In this document: piece after piece, positions 17,180 to 24,828 of the stretch
Position numbering within the stretch: position 1 is the stretch's first letter
Layout: the number at the start of each line of letters is the position of its first letter
Origin: Roseovarius bejariae
GTDB taxonomy: Bacteria > Pseudomonadota > Alphaproteobacteria > Rhodobacterales > Rhodobacteraceae
Length of the DNA stretch: 64,000 bases
Direction: 5' to 3'
Assembly: GCF_009669325.1 (NCBI RefSeq)
Contig: NZ_SZWE01000001.1
Location: 1,488,402-1,552,401 of the forward strand
Notes under the pieces: model-generated
The model's database searches: none
Seen by the model: only the letters and a program-made list of their open reading frames with translations
What the model was told of the DNA's origin: nothing
Position numbers and translations under genes: made by a program

Positions 17180-17887
17180 TTGCAGAGTCTCGGAGATGCC
17201 CTTGGTCTTGCCTTTGCGCTGGTGCTGTCCGGCGATGCAGACCTGTTGGAAATCGTCGCCCTGTCTTTGCGCGTCAGCCTGACGGCAACGATGGTCGCCT
17301 GTCTGATCGGCCTGCCCATCGGAGCCCTCGTGGCCATCGGGCGGTTTCGCGGGCGCAGCGCGCTTTTGGTCGTGATGAACGCGCTGATGGGGCTGCCTCC
17401 GGTCGTCGTCGGCCTGCTGGTCTATCTGCACCTGTCCCGTTCCGGCCCGCTTGGGTTTCTGGGGCTGCTCTATACCCCCACGGCGATGATCATTGCACAG
17501 ACCATCCTGATCGCGCCCATCGTGGCGGCGCTGTCGCGGCAGGTGCTGGAAGACCTGCACAGCGAATATGCCGAGCAGTTCCGTTCGCTTTGCCTGACGC
17601 GGTGGCAGACGGTGCAGGCGCTTTTGTGGGATGCGCGGTATTCCCTGCTGACCGTGGGACTGGCCGGGTTTGGCCGGGCGGTGGCCGAGGTCGGCGCGGT
17701 GATCATCGTCGGGGGCAATATCGACCACCTGACACGGGTGATGACCACGGCGATTGCGCTTGAAACCTCCAAGGGCGATCTGGCGTTGGCCTTGGCGCTT
17801 GGGATCATCCTTTTGGTGATCGCGCTTGGTGTCAACGCGGCGGTGCAATCGGTGCGCATGACGGCGGCACGGCAAGCCTATGTTTGA
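17180..17887 (+). CDS. tupB: Tungstate ABC transporter permease
   Basis: TupB is the inner-membrane channel of the tungstate importer. The 235-residue protein has about five hydrophobic segments and the binding-protein-dependent permease loop EQFRSLCLTRWQTVQALLWDARYSLLTVGLAGFGRAVAEVGAVIIVGGN, in which EVGAV..VGGNI is typical of TupB/WtpB-like permeases. There is no ATG near the expected N-terminus; a TTG at 17180 gives the normal length and is the best start. Its end overlaps tupC by 8 nt. Confidence 0.88.
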   Translation: MQSLGDALGLAFALVLSGDADLLEIVALSLRVSLTATMVACLIGLPIGALVAIGRFRGRSALLVVMNALMGLPPVVVGLLVYLHLSRSGPLGFLGLLYTPTAMIIAQTILIAPIVAALSRQVLEDLHSEYAEQFRSLCLTRWQTVQALLWDARYSLLTVGLAGFGRAVAEVGAVIIVGGNIDHLTRVMTTAIALETSKGDLALALALGIILLVIALGVNAAVQSVRMTAARQAYV

Positions 17888-18635
17888 AGCACCGGTCATA
17901 TCGCGGGCGGAGGCGGCGACGAATGAGGCGCGCGCGCCCCAGATGCCACTGACCGTGCGCGGCCTGTGCCTTGAACTTGGCGGAACACCGGTTCTGGATG
18001 ATCTGGACCTTGATCTGGGGCCTGCGGGCTGCACCATGATCATGGGGCCGAATGGCGCGGGCAAGAGCCTGTTACTCAAGCTATTGCATGGATTGATGGC
18101 CCCCACGGGCGGCATGATCGACTGGGCCGGGCGTGACACGGCAGAGGCCACGAAGCGGCAGGCGTTGGTGTTCCAGAAGCCTGTCCTGTTGCGCCGATCG
18201 GTGGCGGCCAACATCGACTTTGTCCTCAAGGCGCGCGGCAAAGACCGGGGCAAGCGCGACGCGCTGTTGGAGCATGTGGGCCTGTCGCACAAGGCCCGGC
18301 AACCCGCGCGTCTGCTGTCGGGGGGCGAGGCGCAGCGGCTTGCGCTGGCACGGGCCCTGGCAAGCGAGCCGGACGTCCTGTTTCTGGATGAGCCCACGGC
18401 AAGCCTTGATCCGGCTTCGGTTCTGGCGATCGAAGGGATCGTCAGCGAAGCCAAGGCACGGGGCGTGCGGATCATCTTTGTCACCCACGACATGGGCCAA
18501 GCCCGACGCATGGCCGATGACGTGGTTTTCCTGCATGGCGGGCGGGTGATCGAACACAGCCCGGCCAATGCATTTTTCCCCGAACCGCAAACACAGGCGG
18601 CGCGGGACTATCTGAACGGCAGGATTGTCGTCTGA
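17880..18635 (+). CDS. tupC: Tungstate ABC transporter ATP-binding protein
   Basis: TupC is the ATPase of the tungstate importer. The 251-residue protein has Walker A GPNGAGKS at 56-63, the Q-loop VFQKPVLLRRSV, the ABC signature LSGGEAQ near 147-153, Walker B VLFLDEPT and the switch histidine in FVTHDMGQ. The first 21 residues are not typical and a start at the ATG at 17943 (MPLTVRGL) is possible, but overlap with tupB favours 17880. Confidence 0.9.
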   Translation: MFEAPVISRAEAATNEARAPQMPLTVRGLCLELGGTPVLDDLDLDLGPAGCTMIMGPNGAGKSLLLKLLHGLMAPTGGMIDWAGRDTAEATKRQALVFQKPVLLRRSVAANIDFVLKARGKDRGKRDALLEHVGLSHKARQPARLLSGGEAQRLALARALASEPDVLFLDEPTASLDPASVLAIEGIVSEAKARGVRIIFVTHDMGQARRMADDVVFLHGGRVIEHSPANAFFPEPQTQAARDYLNGRIVV

Positions 18636-18664
18636 CCATCAACCAACCCAAGGGAGAGACCCCA

Positions 18665-19480
18665 ATGCTGAAACGCACAATTGGCGCTAGCCTGCTTGCC
18701 CTGACCATGGCCGGTGGAGCCATGGCACAGGACCAGTCGATCATCGTGCAATCGACCACATCGACGGCCAATTCGGGCCTGTATGACTATCTGTTGCCGA
18801 TCTTTCAGGAAGAAAGCGGCATTCAGGTGAACGTGGTGGCCGTGGGCACCGGACAAGCCATCAAGAACGCGGAAAACTGCGATGGTGATCTGTTGTTGGT
18901 CCATGCCAAACCATCCGAGGAAAAGTTCGTCGAAGCCGGGTTCGGCACCGAGCGGACCGACCTGATGTATAATGATTTCGTCATCGTCGGCCCGGCGGGT
19001 GACCCCGCGGGCGTGGGCGGCATGGAGGACGTGCAGGGCGCCTTGTCGAAGATCGCCGGGGAAGGCGCGCTTTTCGCCTCACGCGGGGATGACAGCGGCA
19101 CGCACAAGAAGGAAGTAGCGCTTTGGGCCGATGCGGGTGTCGATCCTACTGCGGCCAGCGGCGATTGGTACCGCGAGACCGGCTCCGGCATGGGCGCGAC
19201 CCTGAATGCCGGGATCGGCATGGGCGCCTACGTTATGACCGACCGCGCCACCTGGATCAGCTTTGACAACAAGCAGGATTACCAGATCCAGGTGCAGGGC
19301 GACGAGGACATGTTCAACCAGTATGGCGTGATCCCGGTGAACCCGGAGAAATGCCCGAGCGTGAACATGGACGGCGCACAGGCCTTTGCCGAGTGGCTTC
19401 TGTCGGATGAGGGCCAGGATGCGATCGAGGCCTACAAGGTCTCGGGTCAGCAATTGTTCTTCCCGAATGCTCCGGAGTGA
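18665..19480 (+). CDS. tupA: Tungstate-binding periplasmic protein
   Basis: TupA captures tungstate in the periplasm for TupBC. The 271-residue precursor has a signal peptide with AMA as the likely cleavage site (MAGGAMAQDQ). The mature N-terminus reads IIVQSTTSTANSGLYDYLLPIF, a variant of the TTTS motif that contacts the oxyanion in TupA, followed by VVAVGTGQAIKNAENCDGDLLLVHAK and SRGDDSGTHKKE, all hallmarks of the family. It is the third gene of the operon and has its own Shine-Dalgarno (AAGGGAGAG). Confidence 0.93.
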   Translation: MLKRTIGASLLALTMAGGAMAQDQSIIVQSTTSTANSGLYDYLLPIFQEESGIQVNVVAVGTGQAIKNAENCDGDLLLVHAKPSEEKFVEAGFGTERTDLMYNDFVIVGPAGDPAGVGGMEDVQGALSKIAGEGALFASRGDDSGTHKKEVALWADAGVDPTAASGDWYRETGSGMGATLNAGIGMGAYVMTDRATWISFDNKQDYQIQVQGDEDMFNQYGVIPVNPEKCPSVNMDGAQAFAEWLLSDEGQDAIEAYKVSGQQLFFPNAPE

Positions 19481-19529
19481 GGATCGGGCCTGGGCGGGTT
19501 TTCGTCACGCCTGAAAGGTTCTAAGACTA

Positions 19530-19557
19530 GGGGCGGTCCATGGTGGGCCGCCCTTTT
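19530..19557 (+). terminator. Intrinsic terminator after tupA
   Basis: GGGCGGTCC at 19531-19539 pairs with GGGCCGCCC at 19545-19553 (one G-T pair) around the loop ATGGT, followed by TTTT. It separates tupBCA from the regulator gene that starts 20 nt later. Confidence 0.75.
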
Positions 19558-19576
19558 GCTGTTCCAGGATGCCCGA

Positions 19577-20473
19577 ATGAGTGAGCCTTCCTTTCCCGAT
19601 CACGATTACCTGACGGTCAGGGAACTGGCCGAGCTTCTTCGCCTCAAGGAACGCAAGATTTACGATCTTGCGGCCTCGGGCGAGGTGCCCTGTTCGCGGG
19701 CCACCGGCAAGTTGCTGTTCCCGGCGGCAGAGATTCGCGCGTGGATCGAGGGGGCGACATCCGGGGGCGTCGAGGGGGCGGCCCCGCCTGCCCCGCGCCC
19801 GCCGATCCTGTTGGGCAGTCACGACCCCTTGCTGGACTGGGCGCTGCGGCAATCGCAATGCGGCTTGGCGAGCTTTTATGACGGGTCGCGCGATGGATTG
19901 GAGCGGTTCGCCCGCGGCGAGGGCATGGCGGCGGCGCTGCATATCCATGACGCGGCCAGCGATAGCTGGAACATCCCGGCGGTCCGCGATGCGGCGGCGG
20001 GGTTGAACGCGGTGCTGGTCGGCTTTGCCACGCGGCGGCGGGGGCTGGTGTTCCGCCCCGGCGAGGCCACGCCAAGGGGCCTTGGCGATTTGGCGGGGCT
20101 GCGGCTTGTGCCGCGTCAGGCGGGATCGGGCACGGATACCTTGCTGCGGGGATTGGCGGCGAAGGCGGGGCTGGACCTGTCGGGACTGGCACAGGCCGAG
20201 GTGGCCCGGACCGAGGATGACGCGGTTGAGGCGGTGCGCCGTGGCGAGGGCGACGTGGCCTTCGGGCTTGAGGCCGTGGCGCGGAATTACGGGTTGGAGT
20301 TTGCGCCGCTGGTGGAGGAGCAGTTTGCCCTTCTGGTCGACCGCAAGGCGTGGTTCGAGCCACCGATGCAGGCCCTGATGGCGTTTTGCGGCAGCGAGGC
20401 GTTCAAGACGCGGGCGGAGAGTTACGGCGGCTATGATCTGGCCGCGCTCGGGACCGTTCAGTGGAATGCATGA
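19577..20473 (+). CDS. TupR-like regulator: excisionase-type HTH fused to a molybdate/tungstate-binding-like domain
   Basis: This 298-residue protein joins an N-terminal helix-turn-helix (YLTVRELAELLRLKERKIYDLAASGEVPCSRATGKLLFPAAEIRAWI, residues 11-58) to a periplasmic-binding-protein-like domain of the COG1910 type, with SHDPLLDWAL, the RQAGSGTDTLL anion-binding-like loop and GEGDVAFGLEAVARNYGLEF. Such proteins regulate molybdate or tungstate uptake genes and are thought to sense the oxyanion directly. The ATG at 19577 is preferred; a start 21 nt upstream lies in the terminator. It is cytoplasmic, with no signal peptide, and follows tupBCA directly. Confidence 0.82.
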   Translation: MSEPSFPDHDYLTVRELAELLRLKERKIYDLAASGEVPCSRATGKLLFPAAEIRAWIEGATSGGVEGAAPPAPRPPILLGSHDPLLDWALRQSQCGLASFYDGSRDGLERFARGEGMAAALHIHDAASDSWNIPAVRDAAAGLNAVLVGFATRRRGLVFRPGEATPRGLGDLAGLRLVPRQAGSGTDTLLRGLAAKAGLDLSGLAQAEVARTEDDAVEAVRRGEGDVAFGLEAVARNYGLEFAPLVEEQFALLVDRKAWFEPPMQALMAFCGSEAFKTRAESYGGYDLAALGTVQWNA

Positions 20474-20511
20474 CAGGGCGTGGCCGTCAAACTTTAGAAT
20501 CATTCCAAACC

Positions 20512-20540
20512 TTGACACTCTGCCCCTGCGCGCGCATATC
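20512..20540 (+). promoter_or_regulatory. Possible sigma-70 promoter of nfu
   Basis: A perfect TTGACA at 20512-20517 stands 17 nt before CATATC at 20535-20540, which is only a weak -10 match. The position 27-55 nt before the nfu start fits a promoter. Confidence 0.35.
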
Positions 20541-20566
20541 TGACATAACCTAGAAAGGGCGCGATC

Positions 20567-21130
20567 ATGTTCATTCAGACCGAATCCACACCCAACCCTG
20601 CAACGCTGAAATTCCTGCCGGGCCAGACCGTACTTGACGCGGGCACAGCCGATTTCCCCAGTGCCGAGGCGGCGGGCAAATCGCCACTGGCCGAACGCAT
20701 CTTCAAGGTGCAGGGCGTGACGGGTGTGTTTTTCGGCAATGATTTCGTGACCGTCACCAAAGGTGACGAGATCGAATGGGATCATATGAAACCCGCCATC
20801 CTCGGTGCGATCATGGAGCATTACCAAAGCGGCGCCCCGGTGATGACCGGCGAGGCCGAGGCCCCCTCGGGCCATGCCGAGCATGAGGGCGAAGACGCCG
20901 AGATCGTCGGCCAGATCAAGGAGTTGCTGGATACCCGCGTGCGCCCCGCCGTGGCGCAAGACGGTGGTGACATCACCTTCCACGGGTTCGAACGCGGTGT
21001 CGTGTATCTGCACATGCAGGGTGCTTGCGCCGGCTGTCCCTCGTCCACCATCACCTTGAAGATGGGCATCGAGAACCTGCTGCGCCACTATATCCCCGAA
21101 GTGACCGAGGTGCGCCCCGTTGGGGTCTGA
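20567..21130 (+). CDS. NifU family (Nfu-type) iron-sulfur cluster carrier
   Basis: Nfu proteins carry and deliver [4Fe-4S] clusters. The 187-residue protein has the N-terminal Nfu domain (MFIQTESTPNPATLKFLPGQTVL, VFFGNDFVTVTK) and the C-terminal NifU domain with VRPAVAQDGGDITFHGFERGVVYLHMQGACAGCPSSTITLKMGIENLLRHYIPEV; the cluster ligands are the CxxC at about residues 153 and 156. The nfu-tsaB-rimI order with overlaps is common in Rhodobacterales. Confidence 0.95.
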   Translation: MFIQTESTPNPATLKFLPGQTVLDAGTADFPSAEAAGKSPLAERIFKVQGVTGVFFGNDFVTVTKGDEIEWDHMKPAILGAIMEHYQSGAPVMTGEAEAPSGHAEHEGEDAEIVGQIKELLDTRVRPAVAQDGGDITFHGFERGVVYLHMQGACAGCPSSTITLKMGIENLLRHYIPEVTEVRPVGV

Positions 21131-21710
21131 GCCTCTCATTCTCGGGTTCGACACATCGGCCGCGCATTGCGCGGCCGCTTTGCTGTCGGGCGACCGGGTT
21201 CTGGTGACCCGACACGAAGAGATGGGCCGCGGACAGGCCGAGCGCCTGATGCCCCTGCTGGAGGAGGTCTTGGCCGAAGGTGGCGCCACATGGCGCGACC
21301 TTTCACGCATCGGCGTGGGCGTGGGGCCGGGGAATTTCACCGGCATTCGCATTGCCGTTTCGGCGGCGCGGGGCCTGGCCCTGTCGCTGGGCATTCCCGC
21401 AGTCGGGGTCAATGGCTTCGAGGCCATCACCCTGACCGCCCCCGACGGCCATCTTCCCGCGCTGCCTGCACCGCGCGATCAGCTTTACATCCGCCCCACG
21501 GATGCCCCCCCGTGCCTGATGTCGCGGGCGGAGGCCGAGGCGCTTGGCCCCCTTGCCCAAGCGCCCGCACCCCAGGATTTCGCCCTGTCGATTGCCCGGA
21601 TCGCCGGGGACGCCCCCAAGGATACACCGCCCCCCGCACCGCTTTACCTGAAACCCGCCGACGCCGCCCCGTCGCGCGATGCGCCGCCGAAGATCCTCGA
21701 TGACACCTGA
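21120..21710 (+). CDS. tsaB: tRNA threonylcarbamoyladenosine biosynthesis protein TsaB
   Basis: TsaB is the scaffold partner of TsaD in making the t6A modification of ANN-reading tRNAs. The 196-residue protein starts ILGFDTSAAHCAAALL and has RGQAERLMPLLEEVL and the GVGVGPGNFTGIRIAVSAARGLALSLGIPAVGVNGFEA signature. No ATG or GTG lies before the conserved first strand, so the TTG at 21120, overlapping the nfu stop by 11 nt, is the likely start. The C-terminal half is proline-rich and shorter than in E. coli, as usual in this group. Confidence 0.92.
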   Translation: MGSEPLILGFDTSAAHCAAALLSGDRVLVTRHEEMGRGQAERLMPLLEEVLAEGGATWRDLSRIGVGVGPGNFTGIRIAVSAARGLALSLGIPAVGVNGFEAITLTAPDGHLPALPAPRDQLYIRPTDAPPCLMSRAEAEALGPLAQAPAPQDFALSIARIAGDAPKDTPPPAPLYLKPADAAPSRDAPPKILDDT

Positions 21711-22113
21711 CGACATGGCCTATTGCCACGCGCGCGCCTTTGAGGGGCGCGGGCAGGTCTGGACTGCCAGCGAGATTGCCGAATTGCTGACCTCGCCGCA
21801 TGTCTTTGCCGTGGGTGATGCGCGGTGCTTTGCCATGGGCCGGGTTGTGGCGGGTGAGGCGGAATTGCTAACGCTGGCAAGTGATCCGGCGCATCAGGGT
21901 CAAGGGCTGGGCCGGGCCTGTCTTGCCGATTTTGAGACCGAGGCACGGATACGGAACGCCGAGGCGTTTTTCCTTGAGGTGGCCGATGACAACATCGCGG
22001 CACAGGCCCTTTACCAATCCGCAGGGTATACCGAAGCCGCCCGCCGCAAGGGGTATTACCCGCGCCAAGGGGCCGCGCCGGTAGACGCGCTGATCCTAAG
22101 CAAATCCGCCTGA
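21700..22113 (+). CDS. rimI: Ribosomal-protein-alanine N-acetyltransferase RimI-like
   Basis: This GNAT acetyltransferase of 137 residues has the acetyl-CoA loop LASDPAHQGQGLGRACLADFE (R/QxxGxG/A form Q-G-Q-G-L-G) and the ALYQSAGYTEAARRKGYY motif typical of RimI. RimI acetylates the N-terminus of ribosomal protein S18 in E. coli. The ATG at 21700 overlaps the end of tsaB by 11 nt; tsaB-rimI adjacency supports the name. Confidence 0.88.
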   Translation: MTPDDMAYCHARAFEGRGQVWTASEIAELLTSPHVFAVGDARCFAMGRVVAGEAELLTLASDPAHQGQGLGRACLADFETEARIRNAEAFFLEVADDNIAAQALYQSAGYTEAARRKGYYPRQGAAPVDALILSKSA

Positions 22114-22153
22114 TACGCTACGCTCGCTCCGGGCAATCCCCCGGGTCATACCG

Positions 22154-22180
22154 AAAGCCCGGCTTTCACAGCCGGGTTTT
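22154..22180 (+). terminator. Intrinsic terminator after rimI
   Basis: AAAGCCCGGC at 22154-22163 pairs with GCCGGGTTTT at 22171-22180 with one G-T pair and a 7-nt loop. The stem's 3' arm ends in four Ts. It closes the nfu-tsaB-rimI operon. Confidence 0.7.
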
Positions 22181-22185
22181 CACAC

Positions 22186-22223
22186 AACTGGACTTTCGGA
22201 AATCACGAAACATAAGTCCAGTT
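22186..22223. repeat. Inverted repeat AACTGGACTT-N18-AAGTCCAGTT
   Basis: Ten-base arms at 22186-22195 and 22214-22223 match exactly around an 18-nt spacer. The repeat lies 80-118 nt before the TauE/SafE gene and could be a two-site operator. There is no T-run after it. Confidence 0.55.
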
Positions 22224-22303
22224 AACAAGAATTGATCAGGCCTGCGGGGCCTTGTACCGGCTCTGCGCTTGCAAAATGACGGGCGCTGCGGTTACTGACA
22301 GCC

Positions 22304-23218
22304 ATGCAAATCTACCTGCCCATAGCCGAGGTTTCGGTCAACGCCTTCCTGCTTTTGGGGCTGGGCGGACTGGTAGGCATCCTTTCGGGGATGTTCGGGG
22401 TCGGCGGCGGGTTCCTGATGACACCGCTTTTGTTCTTCATCGGCATCCCTCCGGCGGTGGCCGTGGCGACCGAGGCGAACCAGATCGTCGCCTCGTCCTT
22501 TTCCGGGGTGCTGGCGCATTTGCGCCGAAAGACCGTCGACCTCAGGATGGGAACCGTGCTGCTGATCGGCGGCTTGATTGGCGCGGCACTTGGCGTCGTG
22601 GTCTTCAACTATCTCAAGTCGCTGGGGCAGGTCGATCTTCTGGTCAAGCTGTGTTACGTCGTCTTCCTTGGCGTGATCGGCGGCATGATGTTTCTCGAAA
22701 GCCTGCGCGCGATCCGCAACACCCGGTCGGGCAAGGCGCCCAAGCGCAAGAAACACAACTGGGTGCATGGCCTGCCCTTCAAGATGCGGTTTCGCACCTC
22801 GGGGTTGTACATCAGCGTCATTCCCCCCGTTCTCGTCGGGGTCTCCGTGGGCGTGCTGGCGGCGATCATGGGGGTCGGCGGCGGCTTCGTCATGGTTCCG
22901 GCGATGATCTATATCCTTGGGATGCCGACCAAGGTGGTGGTCGGCACCTCGCTCTTTCAGATCATCTTCGTCACCGCGTTTACCACCATGCTGCACGCCA
23001 CCACGAACTTTACCGTGGACGTGGCTCTGGCGGTGCTATTGCTGGTGGGCGGTGTGATCGGCGCGCAGATCGGCACGCAGATCGGCACCCGCATGAAGGC
23101 CGAACAGTTGCGCATCCTTCTGGCGCTCATGGTGCTGGCGGTCTGCTTCAAACTGGCGCTCGACCTGCTGATCCAGCCGTCCGAGCTTTATTCCATCGGC
23201 GCAGAGGGGGGGCACTGA
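22304..23218 (+). CDS. TauE/SafE family sulfite/anion exporter
   Basis: This 304-residue inner-membrane protein has two related halves, each with a glycine-rich FGVGGGFLMTPLLFF / MGVGGGFVMVPAMIYILG motif, the hallmark of the TauE/SafE family, and about eight or nine hydrophobic segments. It probably exports a sulfur-containing anion such as sulfite or sulfoacetate, or a related carboxylate; the substrate is not readable. The TIGR02186 gene begins 2 nt after its stop, and this pair is conserved in Rhodobacterales, so the two probably work together. Confidence 0.92.
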   Translation: MQIYLPIAEVSVNAFLLLGLGGLVGILSGMFGVGGGFLMTPLLFFIGIPPAVAVATEANQIVASSFSGVLAHLRRKTVDLRMGTVLLIGGLIGAALGVVVFNYLKSLGQVDLLVKLCYVVFLGVIGGMMFLESLRAIRNTRSGKAPKRKKHNWVHGLPFKMRFRTSGLYISVIPPVLVGVSVGVLAAIMGVGGGFVMVPAMIYILGMPTKVVVGTSLFQIIFVTAFTTMLHATTNFTVDVALAVLLLVGGVIGAQIGTQIGTRMKAEQLRILLALMVLAVCFKLALDLLIQPSELYSIGAEGGH

Positions 23219-23219
23219 C

Positions 23220-23975
23220 ATGCTACGACTGGCTCTGGTCCTCATCTGCCTCGCCCTGCCCCTCAAGGCCGAAGAGGTCGTTCTGGGACTGTCCAGCGAC
23301 AGGGTGCGCATCACCGCCACCTTCGAGGGCTCCGAAATCCTCGTCTTCGGCGCCATCAAGCGCGAGGCCCCGATCCCCGAGGACCCGCTCGACGTGATCG
23401 TCGCGATCTCGGGTCCGTCCAAGCCGCTGACCGTGCGCCGCAAGGATCGCAAGCTGGGCATCTGGGTCAATACCGACGCGGTCGAGATCGACAGCGCGCC
23501 CAGCTTTTATGCTGTGGCCACCACGGGGCCGCTCAACGAAGTGCTGACCAGTGTCGAGGACCTGCGCCACAAGATCTCGATCCCGCGCGCCATCCGGTCG
23601 GTCGGCGCACCGGGCAGCGTCGAAGACGCCCAGAACTTCACCGATGCGCTGATCCGCATCCGCACCAAGAACAACGCCTACCAGATGCTGGAAGGCGCGG
23701 TGGCGCTGGATGAACAAACCCTCTTCCGCACCGCCATCGAACTACCCGCGAACCTGACCGAGGGCGATTACCGCACGCGTATCCTGCTCACCCGGCAGGG
23801 CCGCGTGATCTCGGAATTCGAGACGGTGATCGACGTGCGCAAGGTGGGGCTGGAACGCTGGCTTTTCACCCTGTCGCGTGAAAACCCGATGCTTTACGGG
23901 CTGATGTCGCTGGCCATCGCCATCGCGGCCGGCTGGGGCGCTTCCGCCGCATTCCGGGTGCTACGGCGAAACTGA
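23220..23975 (+). CDS. TIGR02186 family membrane-anchored periplasmic protein
   Basis: This 251-residue protein has a signal peptide (MLRLALVLICLALPLKAEE), a beta-rich periplasmic body (EEVVLGLSSDRVRITATFEGSEILVFGAIKREAP; GIWVNTDAVEIDSAPSFYAVATTGPL) and one C-terminal transmembrane helix (MLYGLMSLAIAIAAGWGASAAF). This is the TIGR02186 pattern. The function is unknown; members are encoded next to TauE/SafE exporters, suggesting a periplasmic accessory subunit. Confidence 0.9.
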   Translation: MLRLALVLICLALPLKAEEVVLGLSSDRVRITATFEGSEILVFGAIKREAPIPEDPLDVIVAISGPSKPLTVRRKDRKLGIWVNTDAVEIDSAPSFYAVATTGPLNEVLTSVEDLRHKISIPRAIRSVGAPGSVEDAQNFTDALIRIRTKNNAYQMLEGAVALDEQTLFRTAIELPANLTEGDYRTRILLTRQGRVISEFETVIDVRKVGLERWLFTLSRENPMLYGLMSLAIAIAAGWGASAAFRVLRRN

Positions 23976-24014
23976 CCCGGCCTTCTTCTTTTCAAAAACA
24001 TCCTCGGGGGTGAA

Positions 24015-24095
24015 TTGGCCGCAGGCCAAGCGGGGGCGGACAGCCCCCGAACGGCACGCCGCAGGCGTGCTGCCCCTGCCGCGCCGCAAGGCGCG
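24015..24095. repeat. Array of four GC-rich hairpins with GCA/GCAA-type loops
   Basis: Four stems follow each other between two convergent genes: TTGGCC-GCA-GGCCAA (24015-24029), GGGGGC-GGACA-GCCCCC (24032-24048), GCACGCC-GCA-GGCGTGC (24054-24070) and CGCGCC-GCAA-GGCGCG (24080-24095). The layout resembles the two-hairpin elements at 33368-33414 and 52228-52274. The array probably marks or protects the 3' ends of both transcripts. Confidence 0.6.
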
Positions 24096-24114
24096 TCCTT
24101 TTGGGAACCGCCGC

Positions 24115-24828
24115 TCAGCCGCGGCCGATATAGGGCATCCTGGTGGCCATCACCGTCATGAACTGCACATTGGCCGACAGCGGCAACTGCGCCATGTGCA
24201 GGACAGACCGCGCCGCATCGGCCACGTCCATGGTCTGCATGTCCGGTTGCCGGGCCTTCAGGTCGGCCACCAGTTCGCTTTCGGCATTGCCGATGTCGAT
24301 CTGCCCGCAGGCGATGTCAAAGGCCCGCCCGTCCAGTGACAGGCTTCGCGTCAGGCCCGTCACCGCGTGTTTCGAGGTGGTATAACAAATCGAGTTCTCG
24401 CGCGGGACATGCGCCGAGATCGAGCCGTTGTTGATGATCCGCCCGCCCTGCGGGCTTTGCCTGCGCATTTGGGCAAAAGCCAGGCGCGCCGCGATGAACA
24501 TGCCGCGCAGGTTGACGGCCATGACCTGATCGAAATCCTCGACACGCACCTCATCGGGGCTGGCCGACGGGCCGAAGATGCCCGCATTGTTGAACAGCAC
24601 GTCCAAGCGCCCCGCCTCACCGATGAACTGGTCAAAGGCGGCCTGCATGGCCCCCGGATCACTCACATCGGCGGGCAGCGGGATGGCCTTTCCCTGTCCT
24701 GCTGCAATCTCGCGCAAGCGTTCGGCACGGCGTGCCACCAAGCCCACGGTCCAGCCTTCGGCCAAGAACGCTTCGGCCGTTGCCCGGCCAATGCCCGAGC
24801 TGGCCCCGGTGATCAGGATGGACGTCAT
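24115..24828 (-). CDS. SDR family oxidoreductase
   Basis: This 237-residue short-chain dehydrogenase has the motif TGASSGIGRATAE near residue 7, NNAG in the LDVLFNNAGIFG block, the catalytic INNGSISAH serine and YTTSKHAVTGL with Tyr and Lys. Its start overlaps the stop of the helicase gene by 4 nt, which suggests co-transcription although the functions seem unrelated. The substrate is unknown. Confidence 0.9.
   Translation of the reverse strand: MTSILITGASSGIGRATAEAFLAEGWTVGLVARRAERLREIAAGQGKAIPLPADVSDPGAMQAAFDQFIGEAGRLDVLFNNAGIFGPSASPDEVRVEDFDQVMAVNLRGMFIAARLAFAQMRRQSPQGGRIINNGSISAHVPRENSICYTTSKHAVTGLTRSLSLDGRAFDIACGQIDIGNAESELVADLKARQPDMQTMDVADAARSVLHMAQLPLSANVQFMTVMATRMPYIGRG

Noticed and set aside
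19505-21430. 641-residue open frame on the minus strand
   Set aside because: It runs antisense through the TupR-like gene, nfu and tsaB, all of which carry clear family motifs on the plus strand. Long antisense frames are common in GC-rich DNA.
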